64,000 nt of DNA from Branchiostoma floridae (GCF_000003815.2 NC_049992.1:3032763-3096762), one strand, 5' to 3'; positions 42,794 through 62,100 are shown, counted from the first letter of the stretch. Notes: generated by a model not told the origin, from the sequence alone. Program-made: numbers and translations.

Positions 42794-43254
42794 ATCACAT
42801 GTAGTTAATCTCGTGGAACTGATGCGGTTAAAAGAGACAACAACAACAATGGCTAAAACAGTACTAGTATTTTGAACCCCCCACCCCACCTCTTTCTGAC
42901 GCTAGACGCCCTTGCCCTTGACGTTGCGACATCACAACACAAAAATTTCAACTTTCAGCAAATATATACTACATATTTCAGACTTTCAATTCAGCAGTAG
43001 TCTGTTCTTGTTTACAATACATGTTCCTTCTTCAAAACTGTCGACATAAGAGGACATAGGCACACGTTTTTAGCCGTAGGCTACCAAAAATGTAAGTAGG
43101 TCGAAGCCGTTACGCACATGCCTTTTCTTTTTCGGTATCAAGTCTCTTGCGTAACACAGAAGAACACAACAACAAACGCAGTTTCAGTTAAAAGCAAACG
43201 ATTTTAACGATCAGAATAGATTAAATGGCACTATGTTCCAATGATTTGACTCAC

Positions 43255-43340
43255 CGATCCTGATTTGTGATGTTAAAACAATAAAATTTGTTGTTCGGTC
43301 GATCTTGTTCACCTAGACTGCCACCATCTTGGAAGTGGGA
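43255..43340 (-). other. MFN: mitofusin 5' noncoding exon (approximate 5' end)
   Basis: The minus strand has a GGATCG|gtgagt donor at 43255. The segment begins around a CAAGATGGTGGC motif (43320-43332), a YY1-like initiator. It holds a tiny ATG-GTG-GCA-GTC-TAG upstream frame. The next acceptor is at 41599, just before the start-codon exon. Confidence 0.55.
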
Positions 43341-48251
<4,911 letters not shown>

Positions 48252-48786
48252 ACTTCCGCCCCACAAGACACACTTAAGACACACACCGAGCAGACTTAGG
48301 ACTGCTGAAGAATAATAGCATAATAATGATAATACCACCTTCTTTGACAAAATCTGTAGGTGTAATATAAATGAGCTTATAAAAAATCTAGAGAAATTGG
48401 CGAGTCTTAGAGAGTTATTTGCTGGATTTTGTGTACGAGAATGGCTGCAGTTTTTTTTCCTGAGTATGTATCTGGTTTTACATATAACACTCTCCCTTGT
48501 ATAAAACTTGCGTTTTTTTTTCCGCAATATTTAATCGTGTAGACCAAAAATAGTAAAAAGTGTGGAGTGGAAAAAGGGGGAAAGAGAACAATTAGAAAAG
48601 CGGCAGTTTTTGTTATTTGATGAATGTGTGTGTGAAAATTGTAACTTGTTTTAGTTTTAATCGGGACTAGTATTTAATCATCCTTCTGCACTTCTTGTAT
48701 TTAGCACAATCTTGCTTTGGTGAATGAGGGTTAATCTCAATATTTGTAGCTAAACATAGAATGTATGCAGCACATATGAATCGGTG

Positions 48787-48792
48787 AATAAA
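48787..48792 (+). terminator. GABARAP polyadenylation signal candidate
   Basis: AATAAA about 0.54 kb after the stop; another AATAAA lies at 49055-49060. Confidence 0.5.
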
Positions 48793-49114
48793 CTTTATGT
48801 ATGTATTACCCATTTCCGTATTGTCACTGCTGCAAGTGGCACACATACAACAATGTTTGGACATAAGTCAATTCTTTTGAAGCTCCTTGCTTCCAGTAAA
48901 TGCCTACAATAACTTAAAACATGCTTTTTACCCCAAATTCAGATGAGTTGCAGTACAGAGTCTCTAAATACAATACAATTACTGTTACCATGGTAACTTT
49001 GTTATTAAGAAGCACAAACGGGTGTAAAGGACACATCGGTGATTGACACGTATCAATAAAATCAACGTGTACATAGACGTGCTGTGCTCGTGTTTTGGGC
49101 TGTTTTTACTTAAA

Positions 49115-49345
49115 AATTGATACACGTGTGCATGCATGTGTGTGTATATGTGTGTGTGTGTATAAGTGTGTGTGTGTGTGTGTGTGAAACATTCTCAACA
49201 AAATTGTATAATCAAGAAAAAATGTCCAGGTAAATGTACAAAGAAGTCGTTTTCGGTTGTGAAACAATAAATATACAGTGTCACCAATAGTGCAAGCACC
49301 CACATACAAACATGCACACACACACACAGTCACAAGCACACACAA
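49115..49345. repeat. (TG)n and (CA)n tracts
   Basis: Oppositely oriented dinucleotide tracts at 49115-49188 and 49300-49345, with a related (CA) tract near 49500, downstream of GABARAP. Confidence 0.85.
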
Positions 49346-49928
49346 ACAAGCGTAATCAAACAGCATTAGTGATCACACTAATTTGAATTTTGGTACACAT
49401 TCATATAAGATTTTATACTTGACATCTATGCTTCGAAATCTGTGTTGTACTTATTATTTCTGGGTGAGGCCGAGGACTTATTGATCACCCCTCGTACACT
49501 CAAACATGCACACATACACACCCACATACAAATATGCACACACAGTCACAAGTATATGAGCATATACACAAATATGCACATACAAATCAAACCATCCTTC
49601 CATCCCCACTATAAATAAAGGGGCATTAGGTAAATAGAATAAAATATCAGAAGAAAAACCAAAGCAGTATGCACTTTTCACCATTGTATTATTCTAAAAC
49701 AGTGGAACCCTGAGTATCTGACCATATATGTACATACAAATGTACCAAAAATGTACATTCTTGGCTGTATATAGGCAGTGTACTAGAGCCTTGAGAAGTT
49801 CACCAATTCTTCTGTGGCATACCTGGAAGATATAACTACTTGTTTGGCAAACACGTAGTTATGTTAATTAATCCAGGTGATAAGATGCGCTAAATATTAG
49901 TCACTCATACAGACAAGCAACTGGATTC

Positions 49929-50281
49929 CATCCTCCTACGCACGGCTAGCTAACTGCCTATTGGGGCCCTGCTGTCTGGTGGCCCACCAGCAGTTACTGT
50001 GCGCATCGCCACAAACCAGCTGTCAGCCAATCAGAGAATAGGTCTTTCTTGGGCTTTCTGTTTACGAAAGCCATCTCACAAAGGCCGCTGTGAAACAATC
50101 ATGTTGCGTCTTACATAGCTCCATCCTCCTACGCCCGATCCCCAACTGCTGACTGCCCATATAAGGGTAAGCTCATTAATATTCATAAGCAGGGCGGTGA
50201 GTAACTGATCTGAGTGCACCAGACAGCAGAGGGACCACAACGAGTTTCAACACAGCTGTGGTCCCTCTGCGTAGGAGAATG
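49929..50281. mobile_element. hAT-like MITE related to the element at 39776
   Basis: Ends CATCCTCCTACGC / GCGTAGGAGAATG flanked by CTGGATTC and CTGGATTA (49921-49928, 50282-50289; 7 of 8 match). A second internal CATCCTCCTACGC at about 50121 suggests a nested or composite copy. Carries the AAGCTCATTAATATTCATAA module. Confidence 0.75.
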
Positions 50282-50289
50282 CTGGATTA

Positions 50290-51160
50290 TGATTATGATG
50301 ATTTTAAAAACGGTTAGATGTTTCAGGTATCATCGACTTAACCTTTTGTCACTGACGACAAGCAGATTTGTTTAAAAACGTCTTTTTCCAAAATCATCAT
50401 ATCCAGTTGCTTGAGCACCTATTATTTGGCATATCTTATCACCTGGATGTCCAACCTTCATTGATGTAACTGCTTGTTCAGTACATGTACCTGCTTTCAC
50501 ATTTTTGTCCAGGTATAACAATGCCTATGGCAAGGACATTGGGATATAAGTTACCATTTGGTCACTCAAAGTTACACATTACACAATACATACAAAACCT
50601 TGAATATCCAATTTGATTCTTCTATTATTGTCACAATTTCATGTGTGAGATTATCGTTTAGAATACAGAAGTGGACACTTTGCTACATAATGTAAAACAG
50701 CTACATTGGTGTGGCAAGAAGTGAAAGAAAGGACAAACAGCCGGTCTGAAAACATGTACCAAACAAGTAACACATGTACTAAACACATAACTTTACAGTT
50801 GGTCTCAGAAGCAAAGAAACTCTACACACTAATTTTCTTCGATTTTTCATATTAACATAAAACTTTTTGCAAAGTCATTTTGCATTAAATAAACTTGAAA
50901 TTCACTGCGACAAACCTGAATATATATACAACTAAAATACTTATCATCATAAATTATGATAATCACAATGCCATTGATGTAGTTCACAATCAAGAATGAT
51001 AAAGATTTTGCAATAAAAACACCAGAAATATACATAATACAGTCCTTCTTGCACACTATTTGGTTAAAAATTTGACACCATTTTCATCTAATACAAAGTA
51101 GTTACATTGGCAAGACAAATAATATGACTTTACAAACCATTTCTTAATATACATATTCAG
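50290..51160. other. intergenic, nothing recognised
   Basis: A/T-rich, no exon seen. Confidence 0.4.
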
Positions 51161-51345
51161 TCAAATCTTGAGTCAAGTCTTAAGACTTTCTCTCTGAATA
51201 GCTTGAGAAGTCTTCGAACTTTCACTCTGAGTAACTTGAGAAGTCTTCAAACTTTCGCTCTGAGTACCTCTTAAAAGTCTAAGACATTTCACTCTGTGTA
51301 CCATGAGAAGTCTTAGAACTTTCACTCTCATTATTTTCAGATAAG
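51160..51345. repeat. about 40-bp degenerate tandem repeat
   Basis: Units of the type CTTGAGAAGTCTTCAAACTTTCRCTCTGAGTA repeat four to five times. Confidence 0.75.
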
Positions 51346-51700
51346 TACAATTTACCACTCATTGTGAGAAGTTTTAAAAACTTGCACCTCTCTTATGCAA
51401 CTCTTGTCCAACATAACCATGATAGTGGCATGAACTTTTAAAAATCCATGGAATATTTGCAACAAGCTTTTTGTCCAAGTATTGCCATTGTGGGTAGCAA
51501 GGGTGCCTAGTATAAGTACATGTCATTACCAAGTACAAGTTTCATGGATTTCATTTGAATCTTACCAAATACCGACAATCTACTACTATCAACAAATGTC
51601 GCTAAATCAATTTTATTCATTCAGTGATATTTGTTCTGAGTAGTAAAAGTCCTGTACAATTTGCATGAAGACAAGTTGATTCATCATAGGCATCCCTGGG

Positions 51701-51908
51701 TAAGGTTTGGGTCACATTTCCAAACCGGGGCCCGGCTGGGCAGCTTTCGGGAGCGAAAAGAATGATATAAAAGACATCAAAATACACAAGATGGACAAAA
51801 TCAGATTCATGGGAAGGATCTGTGTATATTTCTAGGTATACAGTTTAATTTTTCGTTTTTTGAAACATCCCGGCCGGGCCCCGCTTTGGAAATGTGACCT
51901 AAGCCTTA
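51701..51908. mobile_element. 208-bp MITE with GGTCACATTTCCAAA ends
   Basis: TAAGGTTTGGGTCACATTTC at the left and its near-complement at the right give arms of about 38 bp including GGGGCCCGGC. Confidence 0.8.
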
Positions 51909-52334
51909 GCAACATCAAAATTTAACTTTTGACTGTTGTGTTTTCTCCCTCAAGCTCACCAAGTGTAAATCACCAGCTGCAGCTCCCTGGCAAGGGTTTA
52001 CAAAATATATAAGTTTTTTTAAGCTAAATTAGTCTGCTAAAAGGCCACAAAGCTGGATCAGAAGTCGACCAGCAAACCAAACTGTGACGAGGGCTGCCAC
52101 TGTCTTCCCCCAATTTATAACATCCTCGGGTCACGTGACGATCAGACTTGACAAAGAATGGCAGAAGCTACTCGAAAGCTTCTCAATCTTACTCCCTCTA
52201 TGTTGTGTGCTTCAGGTTAATTTCCTGACATCAAACAGCCATGATTCATCAGTGTGCATGGTCACATTCAGTTTACCAAACAATTTCGTTGTTGTCATGG
52301 GATTTTCAGCAAGGCTATCGAACAGAATTGAACA

Positions 52335-52700
52335 TTAATATAGAATACAACACAGTGTATTCCGTATCACCCGAGGTACCAGCCCAACCGCAGGTCGGAT
52401 CGCCCGACAGCCAACATTTTATTTATGTCATACCTACCTGAGAAAACCCATGTTTTGATGTGAAATGCACCAAAAGTTGAACAATTTGGTGCCCTCGAAC
52501 AAAAAGTGTTACAACAGCAATGTTCCAACATCCTAATCAGGTATTCGAATTGCCAACCGTTCCGCACTCAGCCCGCTCAAAATGGTTCGATTTAATCGAA
52601 GGAAGCCTGTGTGATACAACTTTCGAACCTGTGTGATGCGGAAAGTCCGGAACACCCGTATAGAACGTTTTCGCGTCACAAGTATGACATAAAAAAGGGT
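52335..52700. repeat. GAATACAACACGGTGTATTC-type repeat, copy 1
   Basis: Starts at GAATACAACACAGTGTATTC, shares CCCGAGGTACCAGCCC and a CACCCGTATAGAACG segment with 53311. Similar, inverted sequence lies at 58200-58505. An AATAAA on the minus strand at 52418-52423 inside it could serve the coiled-coil gene. Confidence 0.7.
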
Positions 52701-52910
52701 ATATAACAGCCTTTAACATATTAACAAGACTGCTGGATTTCTTACGACACATCCATGACTACCCCAAGAATACCCTTTAGCTATCATGCAGGGTCCTTAT
52801 ACTGAACAGCTCATCTGTTACAGTAGAAAAAATATTTTTCTAAACTTACATCCAAGGTAACGACCATGCACACTGCATCTTACGTAACATTATTTTGAAG
52901 CCATTCCCCT

Positions 52911-53144
52911 TCATTCTTTGTAGTACGTGGAGTTATCCAGATCCTCTTCTGTACCAGGTGAGTAGTTCACCTGGCTCAGGTAACTGTTGAGGATGGGTGA
53001 GGAGTGATGGTAAGGTGTGCCCAGGTCATGTTGACCATCTAAGATGTGAGAGCTGAGGGAGGTGCCCAGGCCGCTGCTGGGTCTCGCTGAGATGAACTCC
53101 GAGTCTAACGACTGAGGGATGGACGTCAGCGATCTCGTGATGGC
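52911..53144 (-). CDS. coiled-coil gene terminal exon
   Basis: 77 codons plus TGA, AITRSLTSIPQSLDSEFISA to NSTYYKE, acceptor ttccag. Low-complexity S/G/Y-rich tail. Confidence 0.85.
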   Translation of the reverse strand, partial: AITRSLTSIPQSLDSEFISARPSSGLGTSLSSHILDGQHDLGTPYHHSSPILNSYLSQVNYSPGTEEDLDNSTYYKE

Positions 53145-56100
53145 CTGGAAGAAAAAGTCAGAGCTTTTGTTTTGAATACAGGTTAATATTGTAGATGACA
53201 TAGAATAGTTTGAATCAAGTTGTTGAATCGTAGGATACTGTCTACAATTGATTTTTAGCAGTGGTGTGAACACTGACTGCTGTTTCAGGGACCCACTCTG
53301 CATAATCAAGTACATATAGAATACAACACGGTGTATTCCGTATTACCCGAGGTACCAGCCCGACCGTGGGAGGGCTTGGACCGTACTCGGCCCACTCGAA
53401 ACAGTTCGATTTATTCGAATGGAGCCCGTGTGATAAGCCCGGGCCGTACGGAAAGTTACCACACGGTCCGAAACACCCGTATCGAACGTATTCGAGTCAC
53501 AGGTATGACATAAAGGATATTATGACTACTAGCTATCCCAACAGCTGTTCACTTAGTCTTTAGACTTGTTTTCTCAGGACAGACAAGATTGATAATTGTA
53601 TTAATGGTAGTTTTCCCAATACTAACTGTGTTGTTCCTTGGAATTGGACCATTACACCATCCAACACATATGCGTACATTGTAAATTAAAGTAGTTTTAC
53701 CCTATTCTTTGGCCTTCAACAAAAAACAAACAAACCTCTCTCTGTTTCTCTATCCTGTAGTCTTGCACCAGTCTGTCGAGTCGGTCCTTCTGCCTGTTCA
53801 GGGCAACCAGAAATGCAAAACAAACAAACAAACAAACCTCTCGTTGTTTCTCTATCCTGTAGTCCCGCACCAGTCTGTCGAGTCTGTCCTTCTGCCTGTT
53901 CAGGGCGTCCAGCAAAACAAACAAACAAACAAACCTCTCGTTTTTTCTCTATCCTGTAGTCCCGCACCAGTCTGTCGAGCCTGTCTTCCTGCCTGTGCAG
54001 GGCATCCAGAAAAATAAAACAAACAAACAAACAAACCTCTCTCCGTTTCTCTATCCGGTAGTCTCGCACTAGTCTGTCGAGCCGGTCCTTCTGCGGTCTG
54101 TTCAAGTCGTCCAGAAAAACAAAACAAGCAAACAAACAAACAAACAAACAAACCTCTCGTTGTTTCTCCTGTAGTCCCGCACCAGTCTGTCCAGGGAGTC
54201 CTTCAGAATCTGTCTATTCAGAGCATCCAGAAAAACAAACAAACAAACAAACAAACCTCTCTCTGTTTCTCTATCCGGTAGTCTCGCACCAGTCTGTCCA
54301 GTCTGTCCTTCTGCCTGTTCAGAGCGTCTAACCTCTCCTGCAGCTGGGAGTTCTCCTGCTCCAAGAACCGGCAGCGATACTCGGAGGACGATACGGTACG
54401 CTTCATGTCCCGCACAGATTCATCCGCCTCTGTTAATCTGAATAGAGAGAGAAGGAGGGAATGAGTGAATGACGACATCAGTACTCCGTTGACGTTGCTT
54501 TATGTAGTATACATTTTTGTCCACCTGTCAATCTGAAGAGAGAGGAAGAAACGAAGGAATGGCAGCGGCGGTTCTCTTTCAATGACACGGTTCACTTCCT
54601 GTCACGTACATATTCATCTGCCTCTGTTAATCTGAATAGAGAGAAGGAGGGAATGATTGAATGGATGGATGAATGCAACTGAAACTAGAAGCTTTGAGTT
54701 TGATTACAAGCAAGTCACTCATCGAACATGCACGTTACGGAAAGGATTGACGCCCTTAGGACTGGCTGTGAAGCGAATCCACTGTTTATTGCACTTGTCA
54801 GAAAGAGCAATGGGAACCTGTACAAATTAACAAAGTGCCTCTCTTCTCTGTCATGACCAGTGGCAGTGAAAAATTGGCTCTTCAGTGAACAAAACTTGAT
54901 CAATAACACTTTCTATCTTTTGTATTAAGAGGTAAATTCTACTGTTAAAGCAAGTGAGAAACCTTTAGAATTTTCCCAACGAATATATATTTTTCAACTC
55001 TAAAAGCTGTGCCTTAACAGTTAGTCTGACTTCTTCCTTCTTCACAAGTTTTCCACAGTCAATCCCCCTCACCTGGTTAACAAGTCTCTCTTGTCCTGCA
55101 GGAGTTTCTTGTGGTCGGAGTTGAGACTCTTTTTCCGCTCCAGCTAAATCATACTGAGAAACTATCCTGACCAGAATTTCCCTGACAGTTCTCCCAAGGA
55201 ATAAATTTCCAACTCTAACAGCTCAGCACCTTAACAGTAGGTCTGACTTCACAAATTTACCTGGTAAATTATACTGAGAAACTATCCTGACCAGAATTTC
55301 CCTGACAGTTCTCCCAAGGAATAAATTTCCAACTCTAACAGCTCAGCACCTTAACAGTAGGTCTGACTTCACAAATTTACCTGGTAAATTATACTGAGAA
55401 ACTATCCTGACCAGAATTTCCCTGACAGTTCTCCCAAGGAATAAATTTCAAACTCTAACTGCTCAGCACCTTAACAGTAGGTCTGACTTCACAAATTTAC
55501 CTGGTTAACAAGTCTCTCTTGTCCTGCAGGAGTTTCTTGTGGTCAGAGTCCAGACTCTTCTTCCAATCCAGCTCCCTCTGCAGCTGGGACTTCACTCTGC
55601 TCAGCTCCTCCTCTGTCGACTGGACCGCTTCCTCCCGCATCCCCTTCTCTCGCTGGATGATGTCCCTGCAACAAACAAACAAACAAACAAATGTTAGTTC
55701 TGTATCATTCAGTATCTGTATCTATATAGCCGGTATAACCACCCTTAGCTTTGGTGTAAAAACAACAGCTTTGCAGACACGCGGCACAGCAGCAGCTGGT
55801 GTTCTTTAACACTATCCAGAGAAGATGTCCCTACTGTACTTGATTGTTCAATTCTTCCTTTGAAAGGTAAAGGTTGTCCTATAGTCTTTTCTTAAGGCTG
55901 TATGGCAGGTTGGTTGTTTTCCACTTTGTCTGGGACACGGTATTGGAAGGGGAAGTCTAACGCATTTCTCCCACCACCTTTTACCTCCAAAGTGAGGTAA
56001 CCATGTTTACACCTGGATGGAGTGAAGAAAGTCATGTAATGTGACTTTCTCTTTCCATGGATCTATTGGCTCAGCAAAAACGGATTTCTTTTTTGTTCCT

Positions 56101-59100
56101 GGAATGCTGTTCAATGGAGTAGGGTCTCACCTTAGTGCTGAAATACTGGCTATTATTGTAACATGTAAAAATCACACATTGTATGAGCTTCCAGCTTCTT
56201 CTTACTACAAAACCTACCACAAATTGAGAGAGAAATTTGCGTAGATAGCGTGGCCTTCCTTACTTTGCTCTGTTGATCTTGTTCTTGTACAGCAAAACTA
56301 CCATAAATTGAGAGAAAATTTTACGTAGATTGCGTCGCCTTACTTTGCCCTGTTGATCTTGTTCTTGTACTTGAGTTTCCGCTGGTCGTATCTGCGGATC
56401 TGTAGGTCCAACTTGCTGGTCGCCTCGACAACCTGCCGCTGCAGGGTTTCCACTTCCTGCTGCAGGGTTTGGACCTGACGCAGCATGGACTGTTTACCAA
56501 GCTCCGACAGTTGGTGCTGCAGTAAACAAATAAACAAACGAGTAAACAAGCTGCTGCAGGGTCTGCACTTGACGCAGCATGGACTGTTTACCCAGCTCCA
56601 ACAGCTGCTGCTGCAGGAAACAAACAAGTAAACAAACAAGTAAACAAGCTGCTGCTGCAGGGTTTCCACCTCCTGCTGCAGGGTTTGGACCTGACGCAGC
56701 ATGAACTCAGACAGCTGGTGCTGCAGTAAACAAACAAACAAGTAAACAAGCTGCTGCTTTTAGTAAACAAACCAGTAGAAAAACGTGTAAACAGTAGGTG
56801 CTGATTTAGGGCCTAGACCTGACACGACTGATTACTCAGCTCTGACAGCGGTGATCCAGTAAACAAACAAACATTCAAGTAAACAAGTTGCTCCGCAGGG
56901 GTTGGACTTGAAGCATCATGAGGTCATCTGTGTGAGTGCAGAACATTGTGACTGTGCATTTAGTGCAATGACAGGTTGTGCACCTTTCACCAAAAGCAGA
57001 AGAAATGGTGGATTTTATGTGCTTTATCATTACATCGTGATGATAGGTTGAAGTTTTAATTACTCACTTTTCCTGACGACTGTTGGAAAATGCATGGAAT
57101 GTTTGTAAAGAAGGCAAAATAAGATTAATCAGATTTGTGATATATTTACAAATAGAAACAAATTTTCCCAGAATATCTTCAAAGTAATTTGCAAAAAGAT
57201 AACAAGATCCTGATCTAAATTTTATTTCTATAGGTTTTCAAAAAGAGATCATATGTGATGTTCACATACTAACAAAAAAGTCTAGTATACAAACATGATC
57301 TTGACAGGTTGAGGATCATTTTTGTGTAGTGACTATGATCTGACAGAAATGACCTTGACCTGAAACACAAACGACCTTGACCCACCATGTCAGCCACAGA
57401 CTTGTTCTCCTCGTCCACAGACATGACCTTGTGCTGCAGCTGGGAGTTGGTGACCTTCAGCCTCGCTTCCATGTCCCTCAGCTGACCCAGCTCCTGCCTC
57501 GCGCTCTCCAGCTGCTGCTCCGATTGAACCCTGTTGCCATGGCAACATAAAAATTTGAAATGAAGAGTAATACAAATGAATTTTTCATTTCTTGGTATCA
57601 CATGAAAGTTGCATGATATTGTGTCATTTTGTGACAATCTTGAAAATTCAGACTCAAAGCAAGATGTTGAAAATCTGTAAAGAAAAGCAAGTTTTTTTGG
57701 GAAAAGAAGGGGAAGAGGTATAAGTCAGAGAACATCAAGACCTCATTCAAACCATAACATAACACTCCAGACAACACCAATGCAACCCATGCAACAAACT
57801 TTACCTATGCAATAAAGTTGTGGGGAATTATGGTCTTTATGTTAAAGTAAGGTTTAATCATCTGGTGTATTTTGCCAGCCAGAAGGTACCCAATGTGTTG
57901 AGTAATGAGGCTGTTCAACATAGTCGAGGCACCTCCTCGAGCACAGGACCCCCGTTTTATGTCCCTCTCGGAAGACAACTTTACACCTATAAGAGCTACA
58001 ATTTTGCAATTTTATGAATCAAAGTGAAAGTGTTTTTCTGACCTGTCCATCTTCTCCTCCTGCAGCTGTCTCCTGAGGGTCGCCAGGTCGTTACTTTTCC
58101 TCTCCAGCTCCTCTTTGGACCTCCTGGCCTCCTCAGCAACTCTCTGCAGCTTGTACTGGGACTCCTTCACCTGACAGACAACATGGAGGGTGAACCAGTG
58201 GCATCTTTTATTTATGTCATGCCTGGGCCGCGAAAATGTTCGATACAGGTGTTCTGGACCATGTGATACTTTTCTGTAACACATGGGGTTCTAAGTTGTA
58301 TCACACGGGCTTCTTTTGAATAAATCGAACTATTTCGAGCAGGGCGAGTACGGCACGGTTGAAAATTCGAATACCGGATTTGGACGTTAGAATTGCTGTT
58401 GTTTTGTTCAAGGATGCAACATTTCTTCAACTTCTGGTGCATTTTCCATCGAAACATGTGTTTTCTAAGGTGGCTATTACATAAATAAAATACAACACGG
58501 TGTACTCTATATTTATTTACTGCAATAGTTTTACCACATTTGTGGAGGGATTAACATAACAGGTGACTATCAACTTTTTCAAGATGTCAATCTAAAGACT
58601 GAACTGCAAACTTTGATCCACCCTCACACTCAGGGTTGACATCGCGGCAAAGCCTAACGATATCACCCCTGACAATTCAGCCAGGGTATTTGGGTATTTG
58701 GGGCGCCCTGCTTATGAATATTAATGAGCTTGCCTGATTTGTCGCGGGCCAATCAGCGACCGGATTGCAAGTTTCGAACAAACAGCGTACGGCGCGGCGT
58801 GTACAAAGATCTGTTTATCTTCGCGTGATGGTAATGCTTTTTTTTCCGTATGCTAGGTCGGTACATGTATACGGTGATGCCGTGGTTACCCTATACCCAC
58901 AGAACCGACAAATGTTAAATTTGGTACCTGATAAAGACGTCTGGACGCTGAAAGAACGTTACGCCGGTACTGTTATCTTGCTCTTGAATATTAATGAGTC
59001 GCCTTATATGGCGCCTTTCCGAGCTTTCGACAACAAAAAGCCAGTTGGTTAGAAGCCACGCCCCAAATACCCAAATACCCTGGCTGAATTGTCAGGGGTG

Positions 59101-62100
59101 ATATCGTTAGGCTTTGCCGCGATGTCAACCCTGAGTGTGAGGGTGACTTTGATCCAATCACCACCACCCTTTTCGATAATTGTGGTAGGTTCTGGCTGCA
59201 AAGAGAGAGTTATAAGTTAACCCACCCAATAACAATGATAATAGCAATCACATTTTAATCCTACACCAGACACCTCTAATCAGCACACTAACCTGTCTCT
59301 CAGCTTCCTCTGCCCGACTTCTGGTAGCTTCCAATGACTCTCTGCTGCCCTGTCTGCTCTTTAACTGAAGATAATAACAACATACTGGCAAGTCAGTTTG
59401 TAAGCTGACTTGATATATCATCAAATGATGATTTTTGACTAGTATTAAGTCTTGTTCTTGAAGACCACAATAAAACAAGGTGAATGATACAAACATGTAA
59501 GTTTACCAAGGCTAAAAAAAGAAGAAAGGACTATAATTTCTCCCTGAATGACCATGGTATAGACTTAACTGATGCAGTTGTTGAAATTTGTAAGATCTTT
59601 TGAAGAATGACAACAAACATTTAGAATTGGCGTGGTCAAAAGTGTACATCATGACAGAAAAAAGCAACAGATACAACATGGGCACAGCAATGTGGCAAGT
59701 ATTTGAAGAGTGAGAGAACATCATTGAGTCTAGGAGTGGACTAGCACAGTCTTCTTCTTCTTGTTCTTGAACACTAGCACAGTAAAAAAAGGTGATCTCT
59801 TTACCATGTCCAGCTGCTGCCTGAGCTGATCCCTCTCAGACTCTGCACGGGAAATTCTCTCCAACCCTTCCTTCATCTGGCCCCACACCTACAAAAGAAT
59901 ACACAAACATTAACAAACAAACACTTTTAACTCTGTACGAGACACTTTATTCCAGCCAATGATTTCTGATTTATCTTTAACCCCCCACTAAATTTTGTCA
60001 GTCAGTCTAAAAGACCAGGACAAAGTGCAAATTGAAACATGCATATCATAATTGAGTTCTTACCATAACAAATGATTTAGTTTGCTTAGTTTGTCATGCA
60101 TTTCTGTGATTGTGGTGGTTCATGGTTAACTTAAACATGGAAATGGTGCTGCAAAAGTTACATGACTGTTGTAGGTTATGGAGTTAACACAGCAAGAAAT
60201 TGACAAGCGACTAAAGCCACACACAAACTGACTGTTCCGTAGATTACAAGTTTGTGCGAGTGGAATAAATGTAAATGACATTAGCTCTAAGGAAACTCAC
60301 CGCACACAACAGAAGAGAGGTCCATGGAGATGTGGGTTGGAATGGGAGTGGGAAGGAACGTGGTGGGAAGGGAAGATGAGTCAGACATGAAATATCATGA
60401 AATGCTGTTTGGTTATTTTCTGGTTTAGTGATGTTATTGGTACTAAAGATTTAAGTAGCAGTAATAACTGTACCAAGCTTAGATATGTATAGCAACTACT
60501 GATTCAGAGGAGACAATACCTGGTAATTCTTGAAGCTTTTTTGTTCAAATTTCAGTCAAAGAATTTGTTAAAACTGGAGTCTGATAGTACATGATTGCAT
60601 GCTCAGAAAAGGAAGCTTTAGGATGTTTATTTTTGCATTTAAGAACATGCAGTTTACGTTACATAAGGTGTATAATAAGCCTGATCAACAGAAGTTCTGA
60701 ACTGAAAAGAATTCTACTCTACGTGACTCTAGAAAACAATCTATGGTAACCATTAAAGCCACAATGATTAATTTTCTTGGTTTGGGGACATTTTACCAGC
60801 AAACACTGTCTATAAAAACATGAGAGGAAAACTTGCATCAGGAAATATGACTAAAACTAAACATTCACACTTGACATTGTATATAACAAGGTACAGCCTT
60901 TCCCTTCAGGCTTTGCTTTCATGTTGATCTTGGAATTCAGCTTTTCTTTTCAATCAAAAAAACAACAAATTGCACATAAGCGGTGTTACCTTGGAGATCT
61001 CCTGTTCCAGCATGTTGTTCCTGTCCTCTGTGTCTTGTCTCAGGCGTTTCTCTGCCTCCAGTTTGGCCTGAAGGGAGGAGGTGTCAGACTGTACCTTCCC
61101 TGTCTGTACGTGGGCACTGTGTAGCTCCTAGAAAACATGTTAATGGTAAACACACCTGTCCTTGTTGCTGAACACCATCCAATCACAGGTAAACACATCT
61201 GTCCTTGGTGCTGAACTCCATCTACACACAGGCAAACAGATCTGTCCCTGGTGCTGAACACCATCCACACACAGGTAAATACACATGTCCCTGGTGCTGA
61301 ACACTATCCACGCACGTAAACACAACTGTCCTTGGTGCTGAACAGAATAATCTTGATGGAAATTCAACTTACCATTAGATCTGTCTGACAGACAATCGCA
61401 TTGACAGTTCACATTGTTCAGAAGAACAAGACAAGGTTCTCAGTTTCATGCTGGATTCTTTAAGAAACTTTTCTTCCGTAGATCAATTTGAAACCATCCA
61501 CACACAAAAACACGCCTGTCCTTGGTGCTGAACAGAGCTATCTTGACTAGAAATCAACTTACTATAAGACCCATCTGTGAGACAATTGCATTAACAATTT
61601 TGACTCACAAGATGACACGTTTCATGCTGGATTCTTTAAGAAACGTTTCTTCCATAGATCAATTGAAACCCACCTGGTTCTTGGCATCCAGCTGTGCCCT
61701 AAGAGACTCACACTGAGCCTCAGCCTCCTCCAGTCGCGTCTGTGCAGAGCTGGTCTGGAGTTTGGACCGACTTTTCTCTCTCTCCAGCTGTGACTGGAGA
61801 TCAGCGATTTCTGACTCCAGACGGGACTGGAAAAGGTAATAAAGGAAGCTGTAAGATTGTTTATTCATCCACATTCACACACTGAAGTTTTTCTCTTTTC
61901 TGCTTCATTGTATCACTTAAAATACGCAATTTCTGCCAACCTCTGCAGTGATCAAATGGGTGTCTGAAAATGACAAGAGTAACAACAAAAAAACATTCAT
62001 CACTATTACGTGGATAAAGGTTAGAAAGATACAGAATGCAAATTAAGTTACCCAAATCAACTGGATACATTGGAAAATGTCTGATAATGACAGCAGTAAC

